Assembly: GCA_017610005.1 (NCBI GenBank)
Contig: JAFCCU010000008.1
Coordinates: 1 to 43,171, forward strand
Length of the DNA stretch: 43,171 nucleotides
DNA from: Candidatus Woesearchaeota archaeon
Lineage (GTDB): Archaea; Nanobdellota; Nanobdellia; Woesearchaeales; B29-G15
Direction of reading: 5' to 3'
Part shown: one piece after another, positions 10,501-17,810 of the stretch
Layout of the letters: each line of letters opens with the position of its first letter
Numbering within the stretch: position 1 is the stretch's first letter
Notes under the pieces: generated by a model
What the model saw: only the letters and a program-made list of their open reading frames with translations
What the model was told of the DNA's origin: nothing
Databases searched by the model: none
Made by a program: the position numbers and the translations under genes

Positions 10501-12278
10501 CATTCATCACCATGTAAAAATCTAGGGCCTTCTTCATTCCAATTTTCAATTAATGCTTTTGTGGCAACACTCAAAATTTCATCATCTCCTCCAATGATAA
10601 GAAGATAATAATTATTTTCTTTGATGATCAATTTAATAGTCCCTGCTCCAGCGATGATTCCCTCATCACAAACACTTGGACTTCCTAGCAACTCAAATGT
10701 AACAGTATTAACGCAAGGATTCCCTACAACAATCATATTTCCTTGACTTAAACTTTCAATATCCGTATCTAATTTAGCAATCCCTACTTCAGATGTATCA
10801 ATGCCTATGTGGACTAAACCAGAAGCAATATCCATTGCCGCTTTCACATCTGTTGAAGGAGCATTAGACCCAACAACAATAACTCCGTTGAAGTTTCCAT
10901 CTAACTCAAACATACTTGGCGAGTACCATAAATCCTCCATTGAGTCTCCATCACAAATATTATCTTTACATTTTGTGGGGCAATTATGGGCAGAATTTTT
11001 ATTAAAACCATTTTCACAATAAGTTTCATGAACAGTAAATGTTTTTTGATCCAAATCTTCAACACAAGAATCCCAATAATTAACACGGCCCCCATCCAGG
11101 GTGACGTAACTTCTTTTGTAAATATTCTCCCCAAAATCACTATCTTCGCAAGTATTGCCCATTATGCAAGCTCCATCTTCACATCCAAATGCGCAAGGGA
11201 TTGTTTTTGGCTGCTTTGCTAAATTAATTGTGTTAACATATCCCTCGTGGCAGAAATTTTCTTCAACAAAAAGCTCTCCTTGATCATCATCAACACACAA
11301 ATCAGTAAGTTCATTCCATTTCCCATGCAAATCAAAGCCGGTTGTAACTCCTTTTGTAAATTCATCAACTCCTCCATCAGAATCCTCACAACATCCACGA
11401 TCATCACAGCACTGTTTTGTATTTTCTTTACTAATCCCCCAATCTAAATATCCTCCAACATTGCCACATACATAAAGATCATAATCTCTACATTCTTCCT
11501 GTCCAAATTCCGGGCACATATCTGGATGTATTGAAGTGGTTGTTGTAGATCCTCCCAAACAAGCCCCATCCTGACAACCAAGATCACATCTTTTGTATGT
11601 CTTAAAACAATATGAATCTCTTATACAGGTATACTCCCTTAAGCTTCTTCCAAAACACTCATCAGAATAATTATTTCCGCTGAGGTCATAGCAATATGAA
11701 GCAGTAAAATAATCTTGACCGCCGTCTCCCTCTTTACACTTTTCTCCCACTGCAAGAGGATTTTTCACACACTTTGCAGGATACCCATTGCAAACATATC
11801 CTTCTGGGCATTTAGTGTTTTCATATTTGCAGGTAGTGCCATCACAATACCATTCTCTAATCTCTTCTTTGCCTTTCCCATTATAACAATAATCTTTATG
11901 GCTCCTTGTGGTAATACAATTTCCAGCTGTGAATAAATCTTTGCCATCCTCATCATTACAAATACTTGTATCTGTAATCTCTCCCAAACAAGCCCCATTC
12001 TCGCAGCCAGCGTCACATTCATAATAGGACCTTGCACAAACATCTCCCTCACAATAATATTCCCTAACATAATTGCCAAGGCAGGTATCTTCATTTTCAC
12101 TAATAGAATCAGCACATTCCCCAACAACAAAATAATCCCTTCCTGAATCAGTCTCAGAACACTCACCAACTGTAGCATATCCTGTTATTGAATCAAGAAA
12201 AGTACCAATTGAATTGGCATTTGCAAAAAATGGGATTAATAAGGTACACGCAAGGAGTGCAAACATCAGTTTTTTCAT
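7590..12278 (-). CDS. Giant cysteine-rich surface protein with S-layer-like and LamG-like domains
   Basis: 1562 aa with signal peptide MKKLMFALLACTLLIPFFANA. Ten repeats of a motif close to C-x-[DE]-x-D-x-G-x-[DN]-x-[FY]-x-x-G start near residues 40, 107, 181, 297, 377, 997, 1069, 1173, 1243 and 1306. Most are followed 40-70 residues later by a C-x-x-G-C-x-[DN]-G-A-C closing motif, giving modules of about 70-90 aa. Between them lies an alpha/beta region (about 450-605) with VIVVGSNAPSTDVKAAMDIA and MIVVGNPCVN, the signature pattern of archaeal S-layer proteins. A concanavalin/LamG-like sandwich follows (about 731-925). CGDG-type motifs occur at about 669-686 and 974-992. Likely a major envelope or adhesion protein and the first gene of the surface operon. 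A GGTGAT sequence at 12287-12292 may act as ribosome binding site. Confidence 0.88.
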   Translation of the reverse strand: MKKLMFALLACTLLIPFFANANSIGTFLDSITGYATVGECSETDSGRDYFVVGECADSISENEDTCLGNYVREYYCEGDVCARSYYECDAGCENGACLGEITDTSICNDEDGKDLFTAGNCITTRSHKDYCYNGKGKEEIREWYCDGTTCKYENTKCPEGYVCNGYPAKCVKNPLAVGEKCKEGDGGQDYFTASYCYDLSGNNYSDECFGRSLREYTCIRDSYCFKTYKRCDLGCQDGACLGGSTTTTSIHPDMCPEFGQEECRDYDLYVCGNVGGYLDWGISKENTKQCCDDRGCCEDSDGGVDEFTKGVTTGFDLHGKWNELTDLCVDDDQGELFVEENFCHEGYVNTINLAKQPKTIPCAFGCEDGACIMGNTCEDSDFGENIYKRSYVTLDGGRVNYWDSCVEDLDQKTFTVHETYCENGFNKNSAHNCPTKCKDNICDGDSMEDLWYSPSMFELDGNFNGVIVVGSNAPSTDVKAAMDIASGLVHIGIDTSEVGIAKLDTDIESLSQGNMIVVGNPCVNTVTFELLGSPSVCDEGIIAGAGTIKLIIKENNYYLLIIGGDDEILSVATKALIENWNEEGPRFLHGDEWIVTGTLEDYTISLPDKVKECAEVGEKYSKVYNEYPDSCCEGLTEWEQGMDTRRIEDNVCIVTNLLSGNPVGMCLNCGDGTCEGVENVCNCPSDCPPKEITCSLEGGHCADVDACLNGETSFLSEGCPGTSICCIEKLFYDPLDSIETVKGKVSKGAFEKGIVKNSFNTRKEGGFISYPNFVDLTKAGTIEFYVKFNFREGPLLSEKVLFQTQSTRVNGLIPKYVNYIEISKNPISKDINFAGIKLHPQLLNGARWTHVAVAWEDDMSSKLYVGGYLYKEGKLNRHFDETQKIAQVAILGAGITSRGSIGSKAIASFDEFIYTPYAKTEFDVVIDNCVGTGQIGSISLGQECCNESHQKLDYAVGGDSQGCAISKGEFICNNCGDGVCGAGENTCNCEEDCIKTCTDSDGGTTTLIQGETCVGEYCKVDEIKFTCNDCEPTIVEHYCEGTEIKSQNMHCAKGFLYGPNGDCTFYPECEETDYGYNPYMKGTMGQSEDYCSEDGTKVTEFHCDGYGTTLPFVIVDCPNGCEDGACIMESTDRCPVEGQEICRGLNLLTCRSVGNYLDWVLVEENSEKCENTCTDSDGGKDVFVSGYACVGDACQYDSLIFRPGEEPLIQEIFCEDGYVKQTLMSCPEGSSYHKDGFCEEISCDEDDYGFNPYMKGTYRGNTDSCSDNGRTLTEYACCFRQNSLPYETFSCPSGCVDGACRPDLFCEESDDGDDIYNWGEADSGILKLGDLCFAAPEKTYDNRIGETVNVILETPNELGIYPTLSFNLVSVDRMNKAIKIHVEDRDEIISLGDTFHLSGVGITLIEVYTREESIYWPAAIIFASHSGAEHTYLSEIYCEEGQIKSTIAKCEKCRNGACVKDIPPPVCNGCTFNEKCLPIGIRLGDDDKDLYCSFTGELQVEKSSGNECYNNFECLSNICADGKCIDLQDKIDEGAGLLWKVWCRVSNLEDQTGFNRCVESSQ

Positions 12279-12322
12279 TTAAAAATCACCGGCTACTTTT
12301 TTAATAAAGTTCTAAAAGGAAA

Positions 12323-12331
12323 CTATATAAA
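12323..12331 (-). promoter_or_regulatory. TATA box of the surface-protein operon
   Basis: The minus strand reads TTTATATAG, centred about 49 nt before the ATG at 12278. Initiation would fall near 12302 and leave a short leader with GGTGAT close to the start. It is the only evident promoter for the six-gene run. Confidence 0.5.
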
Positions 12332-12346
12332 TTTTCCGTCGTAACC

Positions 12347-12354
12347 TTTAAATA
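12347..12354 (+). promoter_or_regulatory. TATA box of trpS
   Basis: CTTTAAATAA is centred about 27 nt before the trpS ATG at 12377, so the transcript is probably leaderless. It is divergent from the surface-operon promoter 20 nt away. Confidence 0.55.
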
Positions 12355-12376
12355 ACTGAATTAACTATACAAAAAA

Positions 12377-13489
12377 ATGGCATTTAAAGTAACCCCTTAC
12401 GAAGTATCAGGAAATGTTGATTATCAAAAGCTAATCAAAGAATTCGGGCTAAAACCATTAGATTCTAAAACAATTGAAAAATTAACCAAATTTACAAAAG
12501 AAACTCATTTTATGCTCCGAAGGAAAATATTTATTGCTCACAGAGATTTTAATTGGATACTTGAAGAATACAAAAAAGGGAATAAATTCTTTTTATACAC
12601 GGGGCGTGGCCCCTCTGGAAACACACATTTAGGTCATCTACTTCCTTGGATTTTTACAAAATGGCTTTATGATAAATTCAAAGTTGACTTTTGGTTTCAA
12701 ATAACAGATGATGAAAAATTTTTATTTAATCCAAAGTTAAGTTTAGAGGACACCAATCATTTTGCACATGAAAATGCACTTGATATTATAGCACTAGGGT
12801 TTAAACCAGATAGAACTAAAATTGTGATTGATACAGAATGCGCAGATATTATGTACCCTTTAGCAATTCAAGTTGCAAAAAAAGTAACTTTTTCTGTTGT
12901 AAAATCAGTCTTTGGATTGCAAAATGATTCAAATATTGGTTCAATTTTTTATACTTCAATGCAAGCAGTGCCTGCATTTATGCCTTCAGTTTTAAAAGGC
13001 AAAGTAATGCCTTGTTTAATCCCTCATGGGATTGACCAAGATCCCCATTTTAGGGTCACAAGAGATATCTTACCAAAATTAGGCTATCCAAAACCAGCAT
13101 CAATTCAAAATGTGTTTTTTCCTTCATTAACAAAATCAAATAAGATGTCAGCTTCAATGCCTGAAACAGCGGTTTTTACAACAGATGATCCTAAAACTGT
13201 TAAAAAGAAAATTGGTAGTGCACTAACTGGGGGAAGAGAGACATTAGCTGAACAAAAAGAAAAAGGCGGTCAGCCAGATATCTGCTCTGTATTCAAATAT
13301 TATTTCTTCTTATTTGAAATGGATGATAAAAAGCTTGAAGAACAACGCCAACTTTGCAAAAAAGGTAAATTAATGTGTGGTGACTGTAAAGCAGAACTTA
13401 TAAATAGGATTAATACCTTTTTAGAAAGTCATCAGAAAAAAAGAGAAGAAGCTAGAAAAGTTTTAGATGAGTACTTATTCAAGAGGTGA
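12377..13489 (+). CDS. trpS: Tryptophanyl-tRNA synthetase, archaeal/eukaryotic type
   Basis: 370 aa, class I synthetase that attaches Trp to tRNA-Trp in the cytoplasm. The HIGH-type motif is THLGH (residues 83-87, within GRGPSGNTHLGHLLPW) and the KMSKS-type motif is KMSAS (256-260). The IPHGIDQDPHFRVTRDI segment is typical of archaeal and eukaryotic TrpRS, which differ from bacterial TrpRS in this region. Length fits the archaeal family. The transcript is likely leaderless from the TATA box at 12347. Its GTGA stop region overlaps the next small gene, so the two are probably co-transcribed. Confidence 0.97.
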   Translation: MAFKVTPYEVSGNVDYQKLIKEFGLKPLDSKTIEKLTKFTKETHFMLRRKIFIAHRDFNWILEEYKKGNKFFLYTGRGPSGNTHLGHLLPWIFTKWLYDKFKVDFWFQITDDEKFLFNPKLSLEDTNHFAHENALDIIALGFKPDRTKIVIDTECADIMYPLAIQVAKKVTFSVVKSVFGLQNDSNIGSIFYTSMQAVPAFMPSVLKGKVMPCLIPHGIDQDPHFRVTRDILPKLGYPKPASIQNVFFPSLTKSNKMSASMPETAVFTTDDPKTVKKKIGSALTGGRETLAEQKEKGGQPDICSVFKYYFFLFEMDDKKLEEQRQLCKKGKLMCGDCKAELINRINTFLESHQKKREEARKVLDEYLFKR

Positions 13490-13677
13490 TTAAAATTAAC
13501 AAAACCCCCCTTCCACAAAGTTTTCTATTTATGGGACTAATCGGATTTTTAACATCTGCAGTTTATGGTTATTATGGTTCATTACCATTACCTTGGGCTA
13601 CAGCATTTAGCGTAGTGTTTGTGATAATGATTATTGCTAGTTTTGTAAGCATTGCACCACAGATGCCTAAGGATTAA
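13486..13677 (+). CDS. Small two-helix membrane protein
   Basis: 63 aa starting with GTG at 13486, overlapping the trpS stop (GTGA). Two hydrophobic segments are visible: LFMGLIGFLTSAVYGYYG (about 14-32) and TAFSVVFVIMIIASFVSIA (about 39-58). An ATG-only start would fall at residue 16, inside the first helix, so the GTG is preferred. Its position directly behind trpS suggests translation by coupling. It overlaps the 3' end of the convergent gene by 4 nt. No family recognised. Confidence 0.65.
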   Translation: MIKINKTPLPQSFLFMGLIGFLTSAVYGYYGSLPLPWATAFSVVFVIMIIASFVSIAPQMPKD

Positions 13678-14972
13678 CGCAACCTAGGATTATGAGCTAG
13701 ATCGCTATACAATCTAGATAAACTCCCAGAGGTGTGAATATCATAAATTGCTTCTGCAATAAAGTCTTCAAGTTTAATCACCTTGATGTAATCAAGCACC
13801 CCTTTATGTAAAACACTATTTGTTGTAATAACCCTAAATCTATCACCATATTTTTCGTGTAATGCATCTAACCGCTCAAATGCAGGCCCATTATGAAGGG
13901 CATGTGTATACACAAAAGTAACCTCTGCTGCACCATGCTCAAACAACGCCTCAATATTTTTCTCTCCTGTCCCGCTAGTATCATTAATATCATCAATTAA
14001 CGCAACTCTTTTACCTTCAACATCTCCATATAGATTAAAACCGTCAATAGCATTTTCAATTTCCCAAGGCCTTGATTTAAGCCCAATAATTAAAGGTAAA
14101 CCAAGTTCTGTTCCATAGTGCTTTGCTCTTCCAAGCCCTCCTGCATCAGGTGAAGCAATTCGATCTGTTTCAGGGTTATAATTGTCTCCAAAAGCATATT
14201 TGATAACTGCTGGAAGAAGTACCCTTGATCCATACAATCTTTCAAGCTGCCCAATGTCAAATCCAGCTGAGGCCTCTGTTGCTTCATCATGCAAATCAAA
14301 AGTCATAATAGAATCTGTAATGGGGCCAAAGGATTCAGAAAACATTCGAGATAAATTTGGTTCTTTCCCTTTTGTTATTTCTTGTCTGGAACCAGCAAGT
14401 TTTGCAAAAATCGCATTTAATCTGCCTACCTTAGATTGCTTAATTGCATAAATTAAAGATTGTGTATTTATCTGAGCTGTTGCCTTTAAGCTTGCAATTT
14501 GTAAAAATTCCTGCCTAAATTTTGGATCAGTTCTAAGTAATTCAGGGACGGGGTCTGGAAGCATTTCATACGGAATATCAAAACCACTTACTAAATAACA
14601 ATCTGTATCTCGAATACTTTCTTCAATTCTAGGGATTACTGTTCCATCTGCATATTTGGTTCTAAATTCAACAGGAGTAAGATAAAACGGGCCTCTATCA
14701 AAATTACCTTTAAATTTAGCTAAATCCGAATCTTTTCTAATAATCTCCCTTGTATCCTCAAATCTCTCCCACTGTGCTTCTAATAACTCAAGTTCCTTTC
14801 TTGCCCTCCAACTTCCATTGCTTACTCTCTCTTCTAATCTTTCTTGTCTTGTTGCAACAATATTGTTTAAAGAATTCCTAATCTTTAATGCAAATTCGAC
14901 ATGGGTTAAAGAAGCGAGAAGTGTGACGTAGTGGCTTCCTATTATCCCGCTTACACTCAATGTTAATCCCAA
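13674..14972 (-). CDS. Ribose-phosphate pyrophosphokinase-like (PRPP synthetase family) protein with insertion
   Basis: 432 aa, against about 285-320 aa for ordinary PRPP synthetases, which transfer pyrophosphate from ATP to ribose-5-phosphate. Family landmarks are in order: SRQEITKGKEP in place of the usual ARQD loop, IMTFDLHDEATEASAGF (cf. the family's DLH motif), IASPDAGGLGRAKHYG, and the PRPP loop VALIDDINDTSGTGEKN, then a THALHNGPAFERL segment. The extra length lies mostly near the N-terminus: after a segment like the usual nucleotide-binding start there is a charged, probably helical insert (about residues 40-105), before YADGTVIPRIEESIRDTDCYLVSG. The LPYARQDR-type ATP loop is not well conserved, so activity is uncertain; it may instead be a regulatory homolog. 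Transcribed alone, convergent with the trpS unit. Confidence 0.75.
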   Translation of the reverse strand: MGLTLSVSGIIGSHYVTLLASLTHVEFALKIRNSLNNIVATRQERLEERVSNGSWRARKELELLEAQWERFEDTREIIRKDSDLAKFKGNFDRGPFYLTPVEFRTKYADGTVIPRIEESIRDTDCYLVSGFDIPYEMLPDPVPELLRTDPKFRQEFLQIASLKATAQINTQSLIYAIKQSKVGRLNAIFAKLAGSRQEITKGKEPNLSRMFSESFGPITDSIMTFDLHDEATEASAGFDIGQLERLYGSRVLLPAVIKYAFGDNYNPETDRIASPDAGGLGRAKHYGTELGLPLIIGLKSRPWEIENAIDGFNLYGDVEGKRVALIDDINDTSGTGEKNIEALFEHGAAEVTFVYTHALHNGPAFERLDALHEKYGDRFRVITTNSVLHKGVLDYIKVIKLEDFIAEAIYDIHTSGSLSRLYSDLAHNPRLR

Positions 14973-15051
14973 AACTCAAGCTATAGTTTAAGTATATAAC
15001 TATTTGTATATTAAAATGTTGAATTTTCAAGAATATATCTTCTAGAATACC

Positions 15052-16368
15052 TTACAAATCAAACCCGCTTCCACCCTGCATTGCGGTTGGAGACGATCCC
15101 CCATGCCAACTAAATCTAGGGCGCACGCGGATTGCATACATTCGTTCATTAGTATCATCAAATACTAATGCAGAACCTGATTCTCTTGGAAGTCTATCAA
15201 GTTGCTTGTTTAAGTCAGCTCGCATATAACTCTGCATCAACATTCCAAGAGCCTTAATATCCACTTCAGAAGTTAACCTATGAGATATCACAATGTCAGA
15301 TTGAGTCATAACATCTGTATGAATCTTTCCAGGTTGTTGCGATGCTAAAACAAGTGAAATTCCTGGCTGTCTCCCTTCCCTTAATATTGTAATTAATGGG
15401 CCTGAAGCTGCAGTTTCACCAACATTAGGCAAGAATTCATGGGCTTCATCTACAACTAACCACACAAGTGGAAAGTCGAGTTGAAAAAATTCTTTATCTT
15501 CATCAAAAATGGATATTGCATCCTCAACATCTTTAAATTCTTCTTCTTTACGCATAAGCATTCTTTCATTAAAAAGTTTTTGTGATACCATTCCAATAAC
15601 TAATGCTCGTAAGCCATCTCCTCCCGAAGCTGAAGCATAACAACTTAGATCTAGCACTGTAATTTTATCTCTTGAAATTAATTCTTTTATTGGTGTTGAT
15701 GCTGCACCAAATAGTCCCCAAGTTTTTGCAGCTTCAAAGCGACTTTGAGCTGAATTTTTTGTTTTCTGATCAATCTTGGGATCAGCTTCAATTGCTTTTA
15801 AAATGTCATCAATTGTATAACTCTTTTTTTTCTTAAGCCCTGCGATCACTCTTTCAATTGCAACTGCAACTTCTTCATTTTGGTCAATGCCAAAAGTCAT
15901 GCACCAATCAGTTGGTTCAAGTTCTGCAGCATTTATTGAAAATGCAAAATCAGTTGGAAAGCCTTTCTTTTTTAATCTATCAAAGTGACCAACTGGAGTA
16001 AAAATTCTAGCATCAAAATCCATCATTTCTAAATCCCACTTTTTCAACTCTTTTTCTTCCTTCTTATTCTTATATTTTAATGTCCAATAAACACCCATGG
16101 TATCAAAGATTAAAATTGCAGTATTTCTTGCAACTGCTTTTGGTAAATTCTCCATACCTTCTGCAATAACCCCCATAGTATAAGACTTACCAGATCCCCT
16201 TTTACCACATACAAAGACTACATGACTTCTTACAACATCTAAATAAACATTATTTGATAAGGAAGTTGTTTCTCCCATTGTAACATAATGTCTACCCAAA
16301 AGAATCGTGCCTTTTATTCCAAATTTTTTCCGATCTTCTTCTCCTCTTCCAATAATAATATCATACAT
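15052..16368 (-). CDS. herA: HerA-like hexameric DNA-translocase ATPase
   Basis: 438 aa from the chosen ATG at 16368 (MYDIIIGRGEEDRKKFG). A longer frame to 16458 exists, but the start at 16368 lies 26 nt after a minus-strand TATA box, which would give a leaderless message, and the longer frame would overlap the divergent gene's start. The N-terminal HAS-barrel-like part (ILLGRHYVTMGE) precedes the P-loop GKRGSGKS (55-62). Walker B is LVWLVVDEAHEF, and ILREGRQPGISLVLASQQP with SDIVISHRLTSE completes the HerA/FtsK-type core. In other archaea HerA works with NurA and Mre11-Rad50 in DNA end resection; none of these partners is in this window. The ending is Gly-rich. It could be another member of the HerA/DUF87 group. 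Confidence 0.85.
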   Translation of the reverse strand: MYDIIIGRGEEDRKKFGIKGTILLGRHYVTMGETTSLSNNVYLDVVRSHVVFVCGKRGSGKSYTMGVIAEGMENLPKAVARNTAILIFDTMGVYWTLKYKNKKEEKELKKWDLEMMDFDARIFTPVGHFDRLKKKGFPTDFAFSINAAELEPTDWCMTFGIDQNEEVAVAIERVIAGLKKKKSYTIDDILKAIEADPKIDQKTKNSAQSRFEAAKTWGLFGAASTPIKELISRDKITVLDLSCYASASGGDGLRALVIGMVSQKLFNERMLMRKEEEFKDVEDAISIFDEDKEFFQLDFPLVWLVVDEAHEFLPNVGETAASGPLITILREGRQPGISLVLASQQPGKIHTDVMTQSDIVISHRLTSEVDIKALGMLMQSYMRADLNKQLDRLPRESGSALVFDDTNERMYAIRVRPRFSWHGGSSPTAMQGGSGFDL

Positions 16369-16390
16369 AACTTTTCCAAAGCACAATGTA

Positions 16391-16399
16391 CTATAAATT
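16391..16399 (-). promoter_or_regulatory. TATA box that decides the HerA start
   Basis: The minus strand reads AATTTATAG, centred about 26 nt before the ATG at 16368. This supports a leaderless transcript and the shorter HerA reading. A plus-strand TTTAAATA at about 16417-16424 serves the divergent gene at 16450. Confidence 0.5.
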
Positions 16400-16449
16400 A
16401 TTTTCGGAGCAAAGTTTAAATACCCACATAATTTGTTTTTACTAAAAAG

Positions 16450-17154
16450 ATGGTGCAAAAAGTAGTTGAAAGGTATATTAAGCGAAGGCTTAATTCAGGG
16501 GATTCTATATCAGAAATTAAAGACCATCTTCTATCTGCAGGATATACTCCAGAATTAATTGCAGAAATTGTTGACTCAATTGAAAGCCATATCAAATTGC
16601 CAGAAAAAATGCTTTCAATTAATCCGAAGGTATTAACCTCATATACTCCATTAAAAAAATTAAAAAAAGAGATTAAAAAATACTCTAAACTAATCATTTT
16701 AAGTGGAGTGATTATCTTTGCCACGCTTATTGGTGCGATCTTACTTTCAATTGATTTTTCACAGATCAACTGGGCCCACAGATTAATTACAGGCGCAGTC
16801 TATCTTAGTTCTTTTGCAATTTTCGTAATAATCCAAAGCTTACTTATCTATTCAATTCATAAATCTTCTTTATCTCGCTCTCCGCTACATATCAACATTA
16901 CTCCAATTATTATTGCATTGCTCGTGGGCCAAGCTCTAACATATCTCTCAGCAAAATTCTTACCTGGAATTTTCCTTTCAATCCTTCTTGGTTGTCTAGT
17001 TTTTGCTGCATTTTTGCTTGCAAGTTTTTCCTCTAAAGGAAGCGAGATTCTATCTGCAAGTGTTATTTATTTTGCCCTAACCTACTTTTATTATATATTA
17101 ATTTTTGAGGTTTATACTTATGAAAGAATTCTTACAATTTTTGGGGTGTTATAG
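16450..17154 (+). CDS. Polytopic membrane protein with small N-terminal helical domain
   Basis: 234 aa. Residues 1-50 form a soluble helical domain (YIKRRLNSGDSISEIKDHLL, then SAGYTPELIAEIVDSI), a pattern of two short helices with a Gly turn seen at the N-terminus of many archaeal membrane proteins. Residues 70-234 contain about five hydrophobic helices (for example LIILSGVIIFATLIGAILLS and VYLSSFAIFVIIQSLLIYSI). Function unknown. The stop at 17154 directly abuts the ATG of the MBL hydrolase gene, so the two form an operon. A TATA-like TTTAAATA lies about 30 nt upstream of the ATG. Confidence 0.8.
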   Translation: MVQKVVERYIKRRLNSGDSISEIKDHLLSAGYTPELIAEIVDSIESHIKLPEKMLSINPKVLTSYTPLKKLKKEIKKYSKLIILSGVIIFATLIGAILLSIDFSQINWAHRLITGAVYLSSFAIFVIIQSLLIYSIHKSSLSRSPLHINITPIIIALLVGQALTYLSAKFLPGIFLSILLGCLVFAAFLLASFSSKGSEILSASVIYFALTYFYYILIFEVYTYERILTIFGVL

Positions 17155-17784
17155 ATGGAATTCAATGGAATAAATATTGAATGGTTGGGGCATGCAAGTT
17201 TCTGTCTCAACAAAACAATTTACATTGATCCATTTCAAGTTAAAGGGGGCAAGGCTGATTTAATTTTAATTACACATGCCCATTATGATCATTGTTCCTT
17301 AGAAGATATAAAAAAGTTGATTCACAAAGATACAATTGTCATTGGGCCAGTTGATATCCAAAGTAAAATAGCAAAATTAGGAGATCTAAAATTCCATATA
17401 ATCTCGCCTAGTGCAACAATTGAAGTTGGAAAGATAAAAATCACTGGTTATCCTGCATATAACTTAAATAAACATTTTCATCCAAAAAGCGAAGGTTGGC
17501 TTGGGTACTTAATTGAAATAAACAAAATTAAATTCTATCATTGTGGAGATACCGACGCAATACCTGAACTAAAAGAGATTAAAACAGATGTCTTGATGAT
17601 TCCAATAGGTGGAACCTACACCATGAATGCAGAAGAAGCAGCAACAATAACTAATATAATTTTACCAAAAGTGGCAATCCCAATGCATTTCGGGAGCATT
17701 ATTGGAACAAGTGAAGATGCTAAAAAGTTTAAACAACTCTGTAGAGTTCCTGTAACCATCTGTGAAAATACAGGAAACGTTTAA
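17155..17784 (+). CDS. MBL-fold metal-dependent hydrolase (UlaG/COG2220-like)
   Basis: 209 aa. The metallo-beta-lactamase signature HAHYDH (His41, His43, Asp45, His46) is intact. Further ligands fit the family: FYHCGDTDAIPEL (His and Asp) and PMHFGS near residue 177 (His). Members of this group hydrolyse phosphoesters or lactones, and the substrate cannot be read from sequence. It starts immediately after the stop of the membrane-protein gene with no spacer, so it is probably translated by coupling. The AspRS TATA box (about 17778-17787) overlaps its stop. Confidence 0.88.
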   Translation: MEFNGINIEWLGHASFCLNKTIYIDPFQVKGGKADLILITHAHYDHCSLEDIKKLIHKDTIVIGPVDIQSKIAKLGDLKFHIISPSATIEVGKIKITGYPAYNLNKHFHPKSEGWLGYLIEINKIKFYHCGDTDAIPELKEIKTDVLMIPIGGTYTMNAEEAATITNIILPKVAIPMHFGSIIGTSEDAKKFKQLCRVPVTICENTGNV

Positions 17785-17810
17785 AAAGAAAACTTCTTTT
17801 TCTTATTGCC

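Noticed and set aside
11765-12178. 137-residue open frame on the minus strand within the giant surface-protein gene
   Set aside because: It is out of frame with a strongly supported Cys-rich protein, and its composition fits a shadow reading.
16368-16458. Longer N-terminus for HerA
   Set aside because: The extra 30 residues have no family support, and the TATA box lies inside the extension.
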